64,000 nt of DNA, taken from positions 2,170,001 to 2,234,000 of the forward strand of contig JBJLEF010000001.1 in the NCBI GenBank assembly GCA_045565995.1. The letters run 5' to 3'. The DNA is from UBA721 sp002705165 (lineage in GTDB: Bacteria; Planctomycetota; Planctomycetia; Pirellulales; Pirellulaceae). The notes beneath the pieces are model-generated. The model did not search any database. It was not told the origin of the DNA and worked only from the letters and a program-made list of their open reading frames with translations. Each line of letters starts with the position of its first letter. Position 1 is the first letter of the stretch. This document shows positions 26,634 through 34,778 of this stretch, piece by piece. The translations under genes and the position numbers were made by a program.

Positions 26634-27566
26634 ATGTCGGAACAATTGGCGATTGAATTTCGAGATCTATCTTTTCACTATGGCGATCGTCAGGCATTGA
26701 AACAGGTCACGTTCGATGTTCAGGCGGGAGAGCTCTTTAGCCTGCTCGGACCTAACGGGAGTGGGAAGACGACCCTCTTTCGTCTTCTCTCTACATTAAT
26801 CATCCCTCAGCAGGGTAGCCTGTCTGTGTTTGGAAATGACGTCCGGTCGTCGGCTGACGCAGTTCGTCATGATTTGGGAGTTGTGTTTCAATCGCCAGGC
26901 CTAGATGGAAAATTAACGGTCTATGAGAATCTCGCAGTGCAAGCGGCTCTCTATGGTTTGTCTAAAGTAGATTCGCAAGCGAGGATTGTTGAAGTAAGTG
27001 ACCAGTTAGGAGTGGCTGATCGCTTGCAGGATCATGTAGACGAGTTGTCCGGCGGCCTGCGTCGTCGTGTGGAATTGGCCAAGAGTCTCTTGCATCGCCC
27101 ACGCCTTCTCATCATGGACGAGCCAACCACAGGACTCGATCCATCGGCACGCAGTGACGTTTGGAATTATGTACATCAGCTTCAGCAGTCCACAGGTATG
27201 ACGGTCTTTATGACAACCCATCTGCTTGAAGAAGCGGACCGAGCGGATCGTATTGCCATTTTGAATGAGGGTGAACTAGTCGCGTTGGATCAGCCAGATG
27301 CACTTCGCTCAGAACTTGGTGGGGATGTTATTACGATCAGGTCGCAGACCCCTGAGCAATTGATTGAGCAGTTAAAAGACGAGACGGAGCTCGAACTTCA
27401 ATTGGTTGACGGGATGATTCGTATTTTAGGTATGTCAGACGCTGCAGTGGTTTCTGAGTTGCATCAGAATTATAAAGAGCATATTCAGCAGATCTCGGTG
27501 GGAAAGCCGAGTTTGGAAGATGTGTTTATTGCCCGGACAGGGCATCAGTTTTGGGGAACATCATAA
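26634..27566 (+). CDS. ABC transporter ATP-binding protein (DrrA/NatA/NosF-like)
   Basis: A 310-residue ATPase of an ABC-2 exporter. Walker A GPNGSGKT is at 39-46, the Q-loop region is GVVFQSPGLDG, the signature is LSGGLRRRVELAKSL, Walker B is LLIMDEPTTGLDP, and the H-loop is TTHLLEEADR. ATG 26634 gives the family N-terminus (LAIEFRDLSFHYG); two earlier in-frame starts are possible. The permease gene begins at the base after its stop. Position between oxidase genes and sco suggests a role in oxidase assembly or copper handling, comparable to NosFY in nitrous oxide reductase clusters; the substrate is unknown. Confidence 0.9.
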   Translation: MSEQLAIEFRDLSFHYGDRQALKQVTFDVQAGELFSLLGPNGSGKTTLFRLLSTLIIPQQGSLSVFGNDVRSSADAVRHDLGVVFQSPGLDGKLTVYENLAVQAALYGLSKVDSQARIVEVSDQLGVADRLQDHVDELSGGLRRRVELAKSLLHRPRLLIMDEPTTGLDPSARSDVWNYVHQLQQSTGMTVFMTTHLLEEADRADRIAILNEGELVALDQPDALRSELGGDVITIRSQTPEQLIEQLKDETELELQLVDGMIRILGMSDAAVVSELHQNYKEHIQQISVGKPSLEDVFIARTGHQFWGTS

Positions 27567-28403
27567 ATGAGGGATGGATCTTCAAAAGTATCTTTTGTAC
27601 GTGTTGTTCAAAGCCTGGCTTGGCGTGAATTGGCTCGGTTCTTTCGGCAGCGTAATCGTGTGATTGGTGCCATTGGTACACCACTCTTTATGTGGTTGTT
27701 GTTTGGCCTCGGGTTGGATCGTAGTTTCTCGGTAGCAACTTCGGCAGACACTAATACGAGCTTTCTCGAATACTACTTTCCAGGTTCGCTGGTTTTGATC
27801 CTGATGTTTACCGCGATTTACACGACGATTTCGGTGATCGAAGATAGACAGGCGGGATTTTTACAGGGGGTGCTGGTGGCTCCCGTTTCTCGTCATGCCA
27901 TGGTGGCTGGTAAAGTTCTCGGCGGCAGTTTTATCGCAATGCTGCAGGGAATCCTGTTTCTGGCGGCAGCTTTGTTTTTAGATGTCAGTTGGTCGCTTAG
28001 CCAATTTGCCAATTTGGTTGGTGTCTTGTTCATAGCATCGATGATGATGACTTGTGTTGGATTTTCGTTTGCCTGGAGGATGGAGTCGACTCAGGGGTTT
28101 CATGCGATCATGAATTTGGTGCTCATGCCGATGTGGTTGTTGTCTGGAGCATTCTTTCCTGTCCCGGTTCCGGGTACAGGCCAGTTGTCACAGGAGATTC
28201 TGCATTGGGTAATGAAAGTTAATCCTTTGACACATGTAGTTGCGCTGGTGCGGGATTTGATGTATGAAGACCGATTGTCGGAAGTGGACTTTTGGGTACC
28301 ATCACTTACGATAAGCGTATTAGTAATCATTGTGTCCACCGTTTTGTTCTACGTATGGGCCCTTAGAATTTGTCAACGACCTAATTCAGGTGATTTAAAA
28401 TGA
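27567..28403 (+). CDS. ABC-2 type transporter permease
   Basis: A 278-residue membrane protein with about six helices in the ABC-2 permease layout. An amphipathic N-terminus (LAWRELARFFRQRNR) is followed by helices and the loop VIEDRQAGFLQGVLVAPVSR, which is typical of these permeases. It is abutted to its ATPase (no gap) and overlaps the next gene by four bases (ATGA), so the ATPase, permease and Sco are translationally linked. Confidence 0.88.
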   Translation: MRDGSSKVSFVRVVQSLAWRELARFFRQRNRVIGAIGTPLFMWLLFGLGLDRSFSVATSADTNTSFLEYYFPGSLVLILMFTAIYTTISVIEDRQAGFLQGVLVAPVSRHAMVAGKVLGGSFIAMLQGILFLAAALFLDVSWSLSQFANLVGVLFIASMMMTCVGFSFAWRMESTQGFHAIMNLVLMPMWLLSGAFFPVPVPGTGQLSQEILHWVMKVNPLTHVVALVRDLMYEDRLSEVDFWVPSLTISVLVIIVSTVLFYVWALRICQRPNSGDLK

Positions 28404-29206
28404 GTAAAGCAGCAGGTTTTTTTGTGGCATTAATGTTGGTGTTGGGTGGCGTGTTGCTACTGCTGAAGCTTTCTTCCAGTACCGAACAGCAGTCTGGCAA
28501 GAGCGAGATGACGATTGATTCAGACTGGCAACCTAAGATTAAACCTGCTGATTACGAGACAGGTGAAGGAGAACCTTGGGTGACAGAGTTTGAGCTCGTT
28601 GACCAGCAAGGGGAAGCCTTTAGTTCAACGCAGCTAAAAGGAGAAGTCTGGCTAGCGAGTTTCTTTTTTGCCTCGTGTCCGGCCACTTGTGTTCAGCAGA
28701 ATCGTGAAAAGCAGGCCTTACATGAAGTTTGGGCTCGCAAGGGTGTCAAGTTTATCAGTATTACATGTGATGCTGAGAATGACACTCCGGCACGTTTGCA
28801 TGAATACTCGCAGAAGTTCACGACAGATAATGAGAATTGGAAGTTTCTGTCGGGAGACGGCGGCTTTATCAATCGAATAGGCTCGGAATTTTTCCGTGTG
28901 TCAGTCGGGCCTCGAACACACACAGATTCATTTGTCCTCTTAGATAAATGGGGAAATGTGCGGGGAACCTATAACTGGCTGGATAAGACTGAGTTGAAGA
29001 ATATGAATCAGCAGTTGGTGACACTTCTTACTGAAGAGAGTGAACCGGCGGAGTGGACAGAAAAACGAACACAGTTGGAAGAGCAAATTGCTCAATTTTC
29101 AAGCCAGCAGGAAAACAATGAAGAGGCGGCGGAAGATTCGTCCGATATGGCAGATAGTTCGGAATCTACAGAAGAATCAGATGTCATCGAGGAAATGGAA
29201 GAATAG
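28400..29206 (+). CDS. Sco1/SenC/PrrC-family copper chaperone
   Basis: Delivers copper to the CuA centre of oxidase subunit II. The 268-residue protein has an N-terminal anchor (about 7-23) and a thioredoxin-like fold with the copper-binding pair C93 and C97 (CPATC) and H174 (PRTHTDSF). Compared with usual Sco proteins it has about 60 extra C-terminal residues rich in Glu and Ser (from about 208). It overlaps the ABC permease by four bases. Confidence 0.93.
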   Translation: MSKAAGFFVALMLVLGGVLLLLKLSSSTEQQSGKSEMTIDSDWQPKIKPADYETGEGEPWVTEFELVDQQGEAFSSTQLKGEVWLASFFFASCPATCVQQNREKQALHEVWARKGVKFISITCDAENDTPARLHEYSQKFTTDNENWKFLSGDGGFINRIGSEFFRVSVGPRTHTDSFVLLDKWGNVRGTYNWLDKTELKNMNQQLVTLLTEESEPAEWTEKRTQLEEQIAQFSSQQENNEEAAEDSSDMADSSESTEESDVIEEMEE

Positions 29207-29208
29207 GT

Positions 29209-29634
29209 ATGGATTTCCCGGCTGTAAATGCATCACTCAACGCATTGGCTACTATTTTGTTGGTTGTCGGCTTCATCTTTATTAAGCAAAAGAAGGAAAC
29301 CGCTCACAAGTGGACCATGCTGTCCTGTTTTCTCGTGTCTTCGATCTTTTTGGTTTGTTATCTAATCTATCATTACCAAAAAGGGGGGGGGACACCGTTC
29401 CCTCAATCACACCCGTCTTGGTTGAGAAATACATACTTTGCCATTTTGATTAGTCATATCATATTGGCTGTTTTTGTTCCGGTCGGGGCAATGGTTACCA
29501 TTCGCCATGGTTTGAAAAACAATCGGAAAAAACATCTGAAGTGGGCAAAGGTAACTTTTCCAATTTGGCTGTACGTCTCGGTGACCGGCGTGGTAGTGTA
29601 TTGGTTGCTGTACCAAGTTCCTGTTCCGAGTTAG
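29209..29634 (+). CDS. DUF420 membrane protein
   Basis: A 141-residue protein with four predicted helices. The conserved pattern KWTMLSCFLVSSIFLVCYL, the HPSWLRNTYFAILISHI segment and the C-terminal KWAKVTFPIWLYVSVTGVVVYWLLY match the DUF420 family, which is often found next to Sco and oxidase genes. Histidines in the helices (H30, the HPSW histidine and SHI) could bind metal or haem, as suggested for the family. It starts two bases after sco. Confidence 0.88.
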   Translation: MDFPAVNASLNALATILLVVGFIFIKQKKETAHKWTMLSCFLVSSIFLVCYLIYHYQKGGGTPFPQSHPSWLRNTYFAILISHIILAVFVPVGAMVTIRHGLKNNRKKHLKWAKVTFPIWLYVSVTGVVVYWLLYQVPVPS

Positions 29635-29646
29635 AATAGAGGCATC

Positions 29647-29961
29647 ATGAATCTTCCACGGACTACAAAGCGACTGGCTTTAGCATTTATTCTGCTCCTG
29701 GCCCTTTTCGTTGTTGATTCCGTTCAGGCTTGCCCCACATGTAAAGAGAGTTTATCGGAGAATAACAAAGAGCTTGTGCAGGGGTACTTCTGGAGCATCA
29801 TGTTCATGATGGCGATGCCGTTCAGTATTTTGACTGGTATTGGTACGTACTTTTACGTGCTTATACGAAAGAACAAAAAGAACATTGAGAAAGCGGTTAG
29901 TGATAAGCTTACAGAGGCAGATTCGTTGCCTGAAGTAGCCGACAAAGCCGACGAAGCCTAG
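29647..29961 (+). CDS. Small exported CxxC membrane protein
   Basis: A 104-residue protein of unknown function: signal peptide (about 1-28), CPTC at residues 29-32 immediately after it, one membrane helix (about 46-70) and a charged tail. The CxxC at the mature N-terminus could hold a metal or act in thiol exchange. It follows DUF420 by 12 bp and is the last gene of the respiratory locus, suggesting an assembly role. Its end overlaps the convergent DUF983 gene by four bases. Confidence 0.72.
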   Translation: MNLPRTTKRLALAFILLLALFVVDSVQACPTCKESLSENNKELVQGYFWSIMFMMAMPFSILTGIGTYFYVLIRKNKKNIEKAVSDKLTEADSLPEVADKADEA

Positions 29962-30314
29962 TCTTCCCGTTCTCTGGGGTCCCACAACTGATCGAATCCT
30001 GCCCATAGGCTTCGGGCAAAAGGGTGAATAATTGCCGGCACAATAACGACGTAGAATAATGCCCAGACCAGAAGCGTATTATTATCTGCCCACTTTAAGA
30101 AGTAAGCTAACATGTATAAGATTGTCATCGTCAGGGCGGTGAAAGTGTAATTTACATAGATGCTGCCAAGGAAGAAGCCAGCTTCTCGTTCGAAATGACA
30201 ACCACATTCGGGACAGTCAGCATTCATGATGAGCCATCGACGGAACATCTTACCCTGTCCGCAAACACAGCACTTCAATCGTAGGCTTTGAATTATTATT
30301 TTTCGGAATCGCAT
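29958..30314 (-). CDS. DUF983 family membrane protein
   Basis: A 118-residue protein with a zinc-ribbon-like N-terminus (CCVCGQGKMF, then DCPECGCHF) and two or three membrane helices. GSIYVNYTFTAL and AGFFLGSIY are family hallmarks. DUF983 genes are often near cytochrome oxidase genes, as here. It is convergent with the respiratory locus and their stop regions overlap, leaving no room for a terminator. Confidence 0.85.
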   Translation of the reverse strand: MRFRKIIIQSLRLKCCVCGQGKMFRRWLIMNADCPECGCHFEREAGFFLGSIYVNYTFTALTMTILYMLAYFLKWADNNTLLVWALFYVVIVPAIIHPFARSLWAGFDQLWDPRERED

Positions 30315-30440
30315 ATCTATCTTTAGAAGCTTGTGTTGGTGATTTGGATTGCCACTACCTAAAATAGAGTAAATAGTTGAGGCGGAAGCTCACTATAGAT
30401 TAACTTGTCAAAAATAGCCAAATCATATGGAGATAATGTC

Positions 30441-30671
30441 GTGGTCAGAATCATGGGCAAACTAATGCAGATTGCCGGGCTCATCATTCTTCCTGCGGCA
30501 ATCATATTACAATTGATTTTCGATGACCCCGATGCCAATGAAAGTAAATTGGAACGTACGGGACAGGATGTTTTTGGCTTTGGCGTGGACGGTTTGCTGG
30601 TGGCAATGATCTTTGGTATCTGTGTCTTTTGTCTCGGACGGATGGTGGAAGGCTACGTTGGAAAACAGTAG
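30441..30671 (+). CDS. Small membrane protein, unknown
   Basis: About 76 residues with two hydrophobic helices (about 8-23 and 54-71) separated by a short acidic loop (DDPDANESKLERTGQD). I recognise no family beyond a general small planctomycete membrane protein. GTG 30441 is chosen because GGAGA lies seven bases upstream; a TTG at 30405 and ATG 30453 are alternatives. It is 17 bp before the next gene. Confidence 0.65.
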   Translation: MVRIMGKLMQIAGLIILPAAIILQLIFDDPDANESKLERTGQDVFGFGVDGLLVAMIFGICVFCLGRMVEGYVGKQ

Positions 30672-30687
30672 TTGGGCGAATTGTGAT

Positions 30688-32826
30688 ATGGGCAGACGAG
30701 AATTAATGAATAGTCTTTGGCAAAGCAGCTTTTGCTTCGCCGTCGCTCTTCATTGGTGCGTACCGGTAAGCCATGCTCAATCTTCTTTGGCTCCGGTGAT
30801 CAATCCAGCTGGCCTCGAAGATCAACGTCTAAACCTACTTTCCCCCAAAGGGTATCAACTTATAGAACAGGCGAATCAAGCAGTGGAGTCCGGTTTGCGA
30901 CGCCGCGCGGAAGATCGAATGACTCAGTTGCTCTATCAGCATACAGATTCTTTGGTTCCCTTGCCGCGAAATCAGGAATCCTCGTTGCGGAACTTTGCTT
31001 CGGTACCGGAGTTTGTGAATGCCTGGTATTCTCAACTGCCTTACGACGTTTCTGCTCGTCAGCAGGATCGGTATAAACGTTCGGAGGCGGTTCGATTGGG
31101 GCTCATCCCATCATTGGAATTTGCTCGTTTTTTTCCACAGCATATTAGGAGCTCTGATTGGGATCTTGTTGTTTGTGATGAGCTTATGAATCGTGCCGAA
31201 TTGGAAGCCGCCCGAGTTTTCCTGCATCGGTATAAGTCCTCGCCAGTGATTGGTGTGAATAGGACCTACACCGGAAAGTGGCAGCCCGAGGCTGAGATGC
31301 CAAAAAATGCGCAGTTAAGAGTTGATGTAAGAAGTGTTGTGCTGGACGTCCTGGAAGGGCGTGAAGTGTCAGCTAAAGCGTTGCTTGAAGTGTTGGCTCA
31401 TCATGACATGGGGGATATTCGGTCTCTCGGAGGCCTTAATGGAACATTGCAAAGTTTGCTGGAAGGATTTTTTCAGCAGCATTTTGGAGGGCCAGCACCA
31501 GCCACGCAGTTTTTGCCTGAGGCATTCCTACCACAAAACGGTGCTCGCATATTTGAGTCTGGAGAGCTGTGGCAATGTGATGTTTCGGCATTGGTTGATG
31601 GGCAAGGTTTAGAGCAAAATCTGGATGTGCGTTTTAAGGTTGTTGGTGAGCAACTCTTTGCCAATACCATGAATGGCATTCTGGCATTGGACCTGAACAG
31701 TGGTAAGCCGTTGTTTGGTGAAGGTGACGAAGCCTATTGGCTGCTTCGTGATTACCAGCAAGAAGTGGCAGGCTGGTTTGATTCGGAGATTCCTTATTGG
31801 GGCAAGAGCACACCTGTCGTTGACGTTGTGGGAGACTTGCTTGCGGCGCGTCAGGGTGACCCAGCCCTGACTCATCATCAGAGTGTTGAGTCAGGGGACA
31901 TACGAGGCAATTCCATTGTGGTTTTAGACCTAGCGGAAGAGGGGCGTATGCTCGACGGTTTCCCGCTTACGTTACCGGTGGCACAATCGGAGTCTTATCA
32001 GGTGTTTGCCACCGCTCCCAGAATTGTAGGAGAGCAAGTGTTGGTTGGCATACGAGAGAATCAGGCTTTCCAGTGCAGGCATTATCTGGCCAGTTATGAT
32101 TTGTCCGGTGGAGCCTTAAATTGGAAATGCTTCGTCGGGGCGGCCCGCCCTATTGCTAATCGTACGATTACGGATTTGGTTGCATGTGGCCTTGATGTGA
32201 TTGGGGCACAGGCCATCTTCACTACCAATACCGGGATGGTCGCATCCGTTGATATTTCAGGCCAGCTGAATTGGGTCTGTTCCTATCCGAGGACATACCA
32301 CTCGCTCGCATCGGCTGCGTTGGAAAACAGAGTTGTGCGGCGATCTACCGCCGGTTTTGACCGTAATGCGATGGCCGTTGTTATCGCTCCTGCCGACTCT
32401 GCGATTGTGTTTTCGCTCGATCTGCGAACGGGCCTTCCCTTTGATTTATATAGCGACAACTCCCTGGCTTTGGCTGAAATTCATGTAACTCGCCGTGGAC
32501 AAATACTGTTTAATGGTGATGGTCTTTGGCAATTGCATACCAAGGACGATTCGAAACGAGTTCCTCTGCTTTTACTGCCTTCTGAGGCGAAATCGCAACA
32601 TTTCATCTGTATTGATGGTGACCGACTATATCGAGTCAATGGAACTCAGGAGTTGTGCCAAGTGAGTTGGGATCGTGAGTCAGGTAAAGCTTCAGTGCAC
32701 AAGTCTTCGCCAGGCATACCCAACACGTACCAGATACAAATGAACCCTCGGCTCGCGATCTTATTTGATGGTAAAATGTTGAAAGCAGTGAAGTCAGTTC
32801 CGATTGCTAAGGTAAACGAGAAATAG
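30688..32826 (+). CDS. Exported beta-propeller (PQQ-like repeat) protein
   Basis: A 712-residue exported protein. The signal peptide runs to about VSHAQ. Residues about 20-290 are helical and of unknown fold. From about 310 the protein has repeats resembling PQQ/BamB-type propeller blades, for example LFANTMNGILALDLNSGKP, ALNWKCFVG and AIVFSLDLRTGLPFDLYSD. ATG 30688 and ATG 30706 are both possible; 30706 has GAGAA close upstream and starts the signal directly. It ends five bases before moxR, so it is probably the first gene of that operon. Probably a structural or protein-binding propeller rather than an enzyme. Confidence 0.75.
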   Translation: MGRRELMNSLWQSSFCFAVALHWCVPVSHAQSSLAPVINPAGLEDQRLNLLSPKGYQLIEQANQAVESGLRRRAEDRMTQLLYQHTDSLVPLPRNQESSLRNFASVPEFVNAWYSQLPYDVSARQQDRYKRSEAVRLGLIPSLEFARFFPQHIRSSDWDLVVCDELMNRAELEAARVFLHRYKSSPVIGVNRTYTGKWQPEAEMPKNAQLRVDVRSVVLDVLEGREVSAKALLEVLAHHDMGDIRSLGGLNGTLQSLLEGFFQQHFGGPAPATQFLPEAFLPQNGARIFESGELWQCDVSALVDGQGLEQNLDVRFKVVGEQLFANTMNGILALDLNSGKPLFGEGDEAYWLLRDYQQEVAGWFDSEIPYWGKSTPVVDVVGDLLAARQGDPALTHHQSVESGDIRGNSIVVLDLAEEGRMLDGFPLTLPVAQSESYQVFATAPRIVGEQVLVGIRENQAFQCRHYLASYDLSGGALNWKCFVGAARPIANRTITDLVACGLDVIGAQAIFTTNTGMVASVDISGQLNWVCSYPRTYHSLASAALENRVVRRSTAGFDRNAMAVVIAPADSAIVFSLDLRTGLPFDLYSDNSLALAEIHVTRRGQILFNGDGLWQLHTKDDSKRVPLLLLPSEAKSQHFICIDGDRLYRVNGTQELCQVSWDRESGKASVHKSSPGIPNTYQIQMNPRLAILFDGKMLKAVKSVPIAKVNEK

Positions 32827-32830
32827 ATAA

Positions 32831-33913
32831 ATGGCGACAGATATCAAAAAGGCAGTTTCAGACGTGCAGCAACTATGTCGCAGTATACGCGAGCAGGTTG
32901 CCGTGGAGGTTGTCGGTCAATCAGAAGTAATTGAGCAGATGATGATTGCAATGCTATGCGAAGGGCATTGTCTGCTGGTTGGAGTGCCTGGCCTGGCGAA
33001 AACCCTCATGGTTCAAACATTAGCCAATACGATGAATTTGTCCTTTGGCCGAATACAATTTACTCCGGATTTAATGCCGACGGACATCACAGGTACAGAG
33101 ATTATTCAGGAGAGTGGTGAAACCGGTCAACGCGAACTCGAATTTAAGCGCGGCCCACTTTTTACCAATGTATTGCTGGCGGACGAAATTAACCGCACGC
33201 CTCCTAAAACTCAGGCTGCCTTGCTCGAAGGGATGCAGGAACGACAGGTGACGGTAGGCGGGCAGACTCGGGATCTGTCCAGCCCGTTCTTTGTCTTGGC
33301 AACTCAGAATCCAATTGAGCAGGAAGGCACCTATCCGCTTCCGGAAGCTCAATTAGATCGGTTTATGTTCCAGCTGATTATTGACTATCCCACGGAAGAG
33401 GAAGAGTTGGAGATTGTACAACGAACCACTGGTGTGCTGCGTGAGACGGTTAAGCAGGTCGTAGGGGCTGCAGATATTGAGCGAGCCATCGCTTTGGTTC
33501 GTGAGATGCCTGTCGCCAGCCATGTCGCACAATTTGCCATTCGTCTTGCTCGGTTTTCACGCCCAACTGATGGCGCCTCTGAATTTATTAGTGAACATGT
33601 TGCATGGGGCGCGGGGCCTCGAAGTAGCCAGTTCCTCGTGCTGGGTGCCAAAGCCCATGCGTTGCTGCATGGAAGATTATCAGTGGACTATGAAGATGTG
33701 ATCGCCGTGGCTCACAGTGTCTTGCGACACCGGATTCGACTTAATTATTCAGCCACTGCTAGTCAGATTACTACCGATGGTGTCATTGATCATATTATTC
33801 AGGAATTGAATTCATCGGGCTCAGCTGAAATTGATAACCATTCCACTTTGACTCGGGAGCAGCGTGACCAATCTTCCAAAGTCTTTAGATCCGAAGACGC
33901 TAGCAGTTCTTGA
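32831..33913 (+). CDS. MoxR-family AAA+ ATPase
   Basis: A 360-residue ATPase that works as a chaperone with VWA proteins. Walker A GVPGLAKT is at 51-58 and Walker B LLADEIN at 115-121. Conserved EGMQERQVTVGG, ATQNPIEQEGTYPLPEAQLD and the sensor region GAGPRSSQFL are present. The last 50 bases overlap the next gene in another frame. Genomic context (DUF58, BatA-like and VWA proteins) is the standard Bat/MoxR arrangement. Confidence 0.95.
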   Translation: MATDIKKAVSDVQQLCRSIREQVAVEVVGQSEVIEQMMIAMLCEGHCLLVGVPGLAKTLMVQTLANTMNLSFGRIQFTPDLMPTDITGTEIIQESGETGQRELEFKRGPLFTNVLLADEINRTPPKTQAALLEGMQERQVTVGGQTRDLSSPFFVLATQNPIEQEGTYPLPEAQLDRFMFQLIIDYPTEEEELEIVQRTTGVLRETVKQVVGAADIERAIALVREMPVASHVAQFAIRLARFSRPTDGASEFISEHVAWGAGPRSSQFLVLGAKAHALLHGRLSVDYEDVIAVAHSVLRHRIRLNYSATASQITTDGVIDHIIQELNSSGSAEIDNHSTLTREQRDQSSKVFRSEDASSS

Positions 33914-34778
33914 TGGTCTTTCACTGAGATCTCGTCAGATAGTCGAAGGTCTGCTGGCGGGGAGTCACCGAAGTCCGTTTCGAGGGGTTAGTGTCGAGTT
34001 TGCAGAACATCGTGAGTATGTTCCGGGTGACGACTTGCGCCATGTGGACTGGAAGGTTTACGGGCGCACAGACAAACTCTATCTCAAACAGTTCGTCGAT
34101 GAAGCGAATATGCACTGTAGCGTAGTGGTGGATTCGTCCGCCAGTATGAATTACGGAGCTGATGGTACACTCAATAAATATGAATATGCTCAGTGTATTG
34201 CGATTGCATTGAGCTGGCTTGTTTTACGCAATGGGGATGCGGCAGGAGCAGGGCTTGGAAATACCAAACTGCAAAGTTGGCTGCCAGCGTCAACTCATCC
34301 GGATCAATTAAATAGACTGATCGAGCTTTTGCAAACAGTTCCTTCGTCACTCCGTTCGTCAGAGGACTTCAGCTTTAAGAGTGTACTGACTGAAACCGCA
34401 GAACGTTTGTCACAACGAAGCGTTGTTTATGTCATCAGTGATTTTTTAATGCAACTTCCACCGGTCTTTCAGGGGATTGAGCGATTGCGAGTGGAAGGTC
34501 ACGATGTAACGCTGATACATATTCTGGATCGCGATGAACTCGATTTCCCATTTGATGGAGTCCTCCAGTTAACAGGGCTTGAAGATAACCAGGAAGTTCG
34601 AGTTGAAGCTGGAGTGATTGCCGATCGATATCAAGCATTAGTGAGTGAGTATTGTGAGGAATTTGAAGCCAAGAGCCGGAATTTGGGCGCTGATTATGAA
34701 TTGTTCGTTACCGATGTGAACTTACAAACAGCATTGCTGGCATATTTCCAACGCATTCAATCACGGAGGTCCTCGTGA
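33864..34778 (+). CDS. DUF58 VWA-like protein
   Basis: A 304-residue cytoplasmic partner of MoxR. It shows the DUF58 signature YVPGDDLRHVDWKVYGR followed by a VWA-like fold with the MIDAS-type DSSASM. Start GTG 33864 has CGGGAG upstream and lies inside moxR; no in-frame ATG, GTG or TTG is available soon after it, so the 50-base overlap is likely real. It ends in TGATG, coupling to the next gene. Confidence 0.93.
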   Translation: MTNLPKSLDPKTLAVLDGLSLRSRQIVEGLLAGSHRSPFRGVSVEFAEHREYVPGDDLRHVDWKVYGRTDKLYLKQFVDEANMHCSVVVDSSASMNYGADGTLNKYEYAQCIAIALSWLVLRNGDAAGAGLGNTKLQSWLPASTHPDQLNRLIELLQTVPSSLRSSEDFSFKSVLTETAERLSQRSVVYVISDFLMQLPPVFQGIERLRVEGHDVTLIHILDRDELDFPFDGVLQLTGLEDNQEVRVEAGVIADRYQALVSEYCEEFEAKSRNLGADYELFVTDVNLQTALLAYFQRIQSRRSS

